NCBI GenBank assembly: GCA_017995875.1
Contig: JAGOIB010000127.1
Span: forward strand, 1-6,095
Origin: Saprospiraceae bacterium
GTDB lineage: Bacteria > Bacteroidota > Bacteroidia > Chitinophagales > Saprospiraceae
Direction of reading: 5' to 3'
Length of the DNA: 6,095 bases
Shown here piece after piece: positions 5,190-6,095 of this stretch (positions are counted from its first letter, which is position 1; each line of letters begins with the position of its first letter). The notes under the pieces were generated by a model. The model searched no databases. It was not told the origin of the DNA and saw only the letters and a program-made list of their open reading frames with translations. The position numbers and the translations under genes are program-made.

Positions 5190-5786
5190 ATGTTCGATTA
5201 CATACAAGGTAAAGTGGTCTCAAGGCAACCTACACACGTCGTGGTGGAAGCCGGAGGCATAGGTTATCTGCTACATATCACACTCAATAGCTACGATCAG
5301 ATTGTTGAAGGCAAGGATGGAAAGGTTTATACCTGGCTTCAGGTTCAGGAAGATGCTCACAGACTATGGGGTTTCTTTGAACCGGCAGAAAGAGAAGTCT
5401 TTTTACACCTTGTAAGTGTCTCAGGCATAGGCCCTAATACTGCCCGTCTTATCCTTTCAGGCATGACTCCGGAAGAATGCAGGCAGGCCATACTCACTGA
5501 CAATGAGGTGGCCTTCAGGCAGGTAAAGGGTGTTGGGCCCAAGACAGCCAAGCGGGTGATGATGGAACTCAAGGATAAAATGCTCAAATCCATTGGTGAT
5601 CCACTGGCTATCAAAGCCGGAAGCCAGAAAAATCAATCTGTTGAAGAAGCTTTGGCTGCCCTGATCACATTGGGCTTTGTCAAAAGCCAGGCAGAAAAGG
5701 CTATCAGCCAGATTGTCAGGGATCAGGGAAAGGAACTTGCTACAGAAACTTTGGTCAGAATGGCTTTACGTGTATTATCAGCCTGA
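5190..5786 (+). CDS. ruvA: Holliday junction branch migration protein RuvA
   Basis: A complete 198-residue protein of normal family length. RuvA tetramers bind four-way DNA junctions and load the RuvB motor, which drives branch migration in recombinational repair before RuvC cleavage. Domain I (about 1-62) is the OB fold starting MFDYIQGKVV, with the acidic pin E54-D55 in LQVQEDAHRLWGF that keeps strands apart at the junction centre. Domain II has two helix-hairpin-helix motifs, VSGIGPNTA (77-85) and VKGVGPKTA (112-120). A variable linker (about 133-148) joins domain III (SVEEALAALITLGF from 150, to the end), which contacts RuvB. ATG 5190 places the conserved MFDYI start correctly. It lies 124 bp before the probable sprA on the same strand; no ruvB or ruvC is present here. 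Confidence 0.98.
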   Translation: MFDYIQGKVVSRQPTHVVVEAGGIGYLLHITLNSYDQIVEGKDGKVYTWLQVQEDAHRLWGFFEPAEREVFLHLVSVSGIGPNTARLILSGMTPEECRQAILTDNEVAFRQVKGVGPKTAKRVMMELKDKMLKSIGDPLAIKAGSQKNQSVEEALAALITLGFVKSQAEKAISQIVRDQGKELATETLVRMALRVLSA

Positions 5787-5910
5787 TGGCACATAATGTA
5801 ATTTGAATTGTATCGTTATAACACCTGATTAACAAAAAATCCACCCCTCTTTGGGGTATAAAGAGGGGCCAAAACCACCCTCGATAGCGTATAGTAGGCA
5901 TAACAATTAC
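5787..5910. other. Spacer between ruvA and sprA
   Basis: These 124 bp hold no coding sequence. The only clear element is the 9-bp hairpin at 5844-5868. No TAnnTTTG box is seen just before the sprA start, so read-through from ruvA is possible but not shown. Confidence 0.6.
5844..5868 (-). terminator. Strong hairpin CCCCTCTTT/AAAGAGGGG, terminator-like only on the minus strand
   Basis: A perfect 9-bp stem (5844-5852 with 5860-5868) closes a 7-nt loop (GGGGTAT). A competing 4-bp pairing CCCC/GGGG exists inside it. On the plus strand it is followed by CCAAAACC, so it is not a standard terminator for ruvA. On the minus strand TTTTTT follows within a few bases, but no minus-strand gene is seen to need it. 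It may instead be an RNA-stabilising hairpin or a dispersed palindrome. Confidence 0.45.
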
Positions 5911-6095
5911 ATGAGTAGAAACGCGTCGTTACTTTTAGGGACATCCCTGGCTTTGGTCTCCATCCTCTTCTCTACAGGTAAGGCTATGGCTTCCTACAAC
6001 CTTCCGGATCCATACGAAATGGTTCCCGAAGCGATCATTCCTACTGTAACTGACACCATCCCACTGGAAGACCGGTTTGGCAACTGGACGGAAGA
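5911..6095 (+). CDS. sprA: Probable SprA, T9SS translocon / gliding motility protein (N-terminal fragment)
   Basis: The frame is open from ATG 5911 to the window edge (61 codons). Residues 1-27 form a signal peptide (MSRNASLLLGTSLALVSILF, cleavage likely after KAMA), so the product is exported. The visible mature part, SYNLPDPYEMVPEAIIPT and then TDTIPLEDRFGNWTE, is too short to show the SprA barrel. Its acidic, proline-rich start with a DRxGxW-like stretch fits my recollection of SprA N-termini. The stronger argument is position: sprA directly follows ruvA in many Bacteroidota. SprA is the very large outer-membrane barrel through which type IX cargo leaves the cell. If the identification is wrong, the gene still encodes an exported protein. 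Confidence 0.65.
   Translation, partial: MSRNASLLLGTSLALVSILFSTGKAMASYNLPDPYEMVPEAIIPTVTDTIPLEDRFGNWTE

Noticed and set aside
5357..5614. Minus-strand open frame opposite ruvA
   Set aside because: It is an antisense shadow of the helix-hairpin-helix region of ruvA.

Overview
The window looks like chromosomal DNA of a Bacteroidota bacterium. The evidence is a ruvA gene followed directly by the start of a secreted protein that fits SprA (the type IX secretion translocon), Bacteroidota-type -7 promoter boxes (TAnnTTTG) upstream of ruvA and hicB, few clear Shine-Dalgarno sites, a short lipoprotein with a lipobox, and intergenic DNA rich in 7-bp tandem repeats and small hairpin repeats. I cannot place it at family level from the sequence alone.

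Layout, left to right. (1) 1-605, minus: the N-terminal part of a secreted lytic transglycosylase (SLT/GH23), running off the left edge. (2) 606-725: divergent intergenic region. (3) 726-2201, plus: a DASS/SLC13 family sodium-coupled anion (probably dicarboxylate) transporter. (4) 2202-2537: gene-free, with two heptamer arrays and a pair of hairpin repeats. (5) 2538-3146, plus: a small lipoprotein of unknown function. (6) 3147-3446: gene-free convergent region, a mosaic of decayed short repeats whose last array runs into the 3' end of purD. (7) 3447-4727, minus: complete purD. (8) 4740-5040, minus, just upstream of purD: a damaged hicBA toxin-antitoxin locus, with a slightly shortened HicB antitoxin and only the C-terminal half of HicA. 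(9) 5041-5189: divergent promoter region with one perfect -7 box on each strand and two small inverted repeats. (10) 5190-5786, plus: complete ruvA. (11) 5787-5910: spacer with a strong 9-bp hairpin. (12) 5911-6095, plus: N-terminus of a probable sprA, running off the right edge.

The intact genes are housekeeping or envelope functions (wall turnover, anion uptake, purine synthesis, Holliday junction processing, protein secretion) and do not form one pathway. I see no complete new system. The most informative items are the hicBA deletion scar, which keeps a promoter and ribosome binding site but has lost the toxin's catalytic half, and the repeat landscape: six unrelated short motifs, all repeated with a 7-bp period and essentially confined to non-coding DNA, two of them touching a stop codon.
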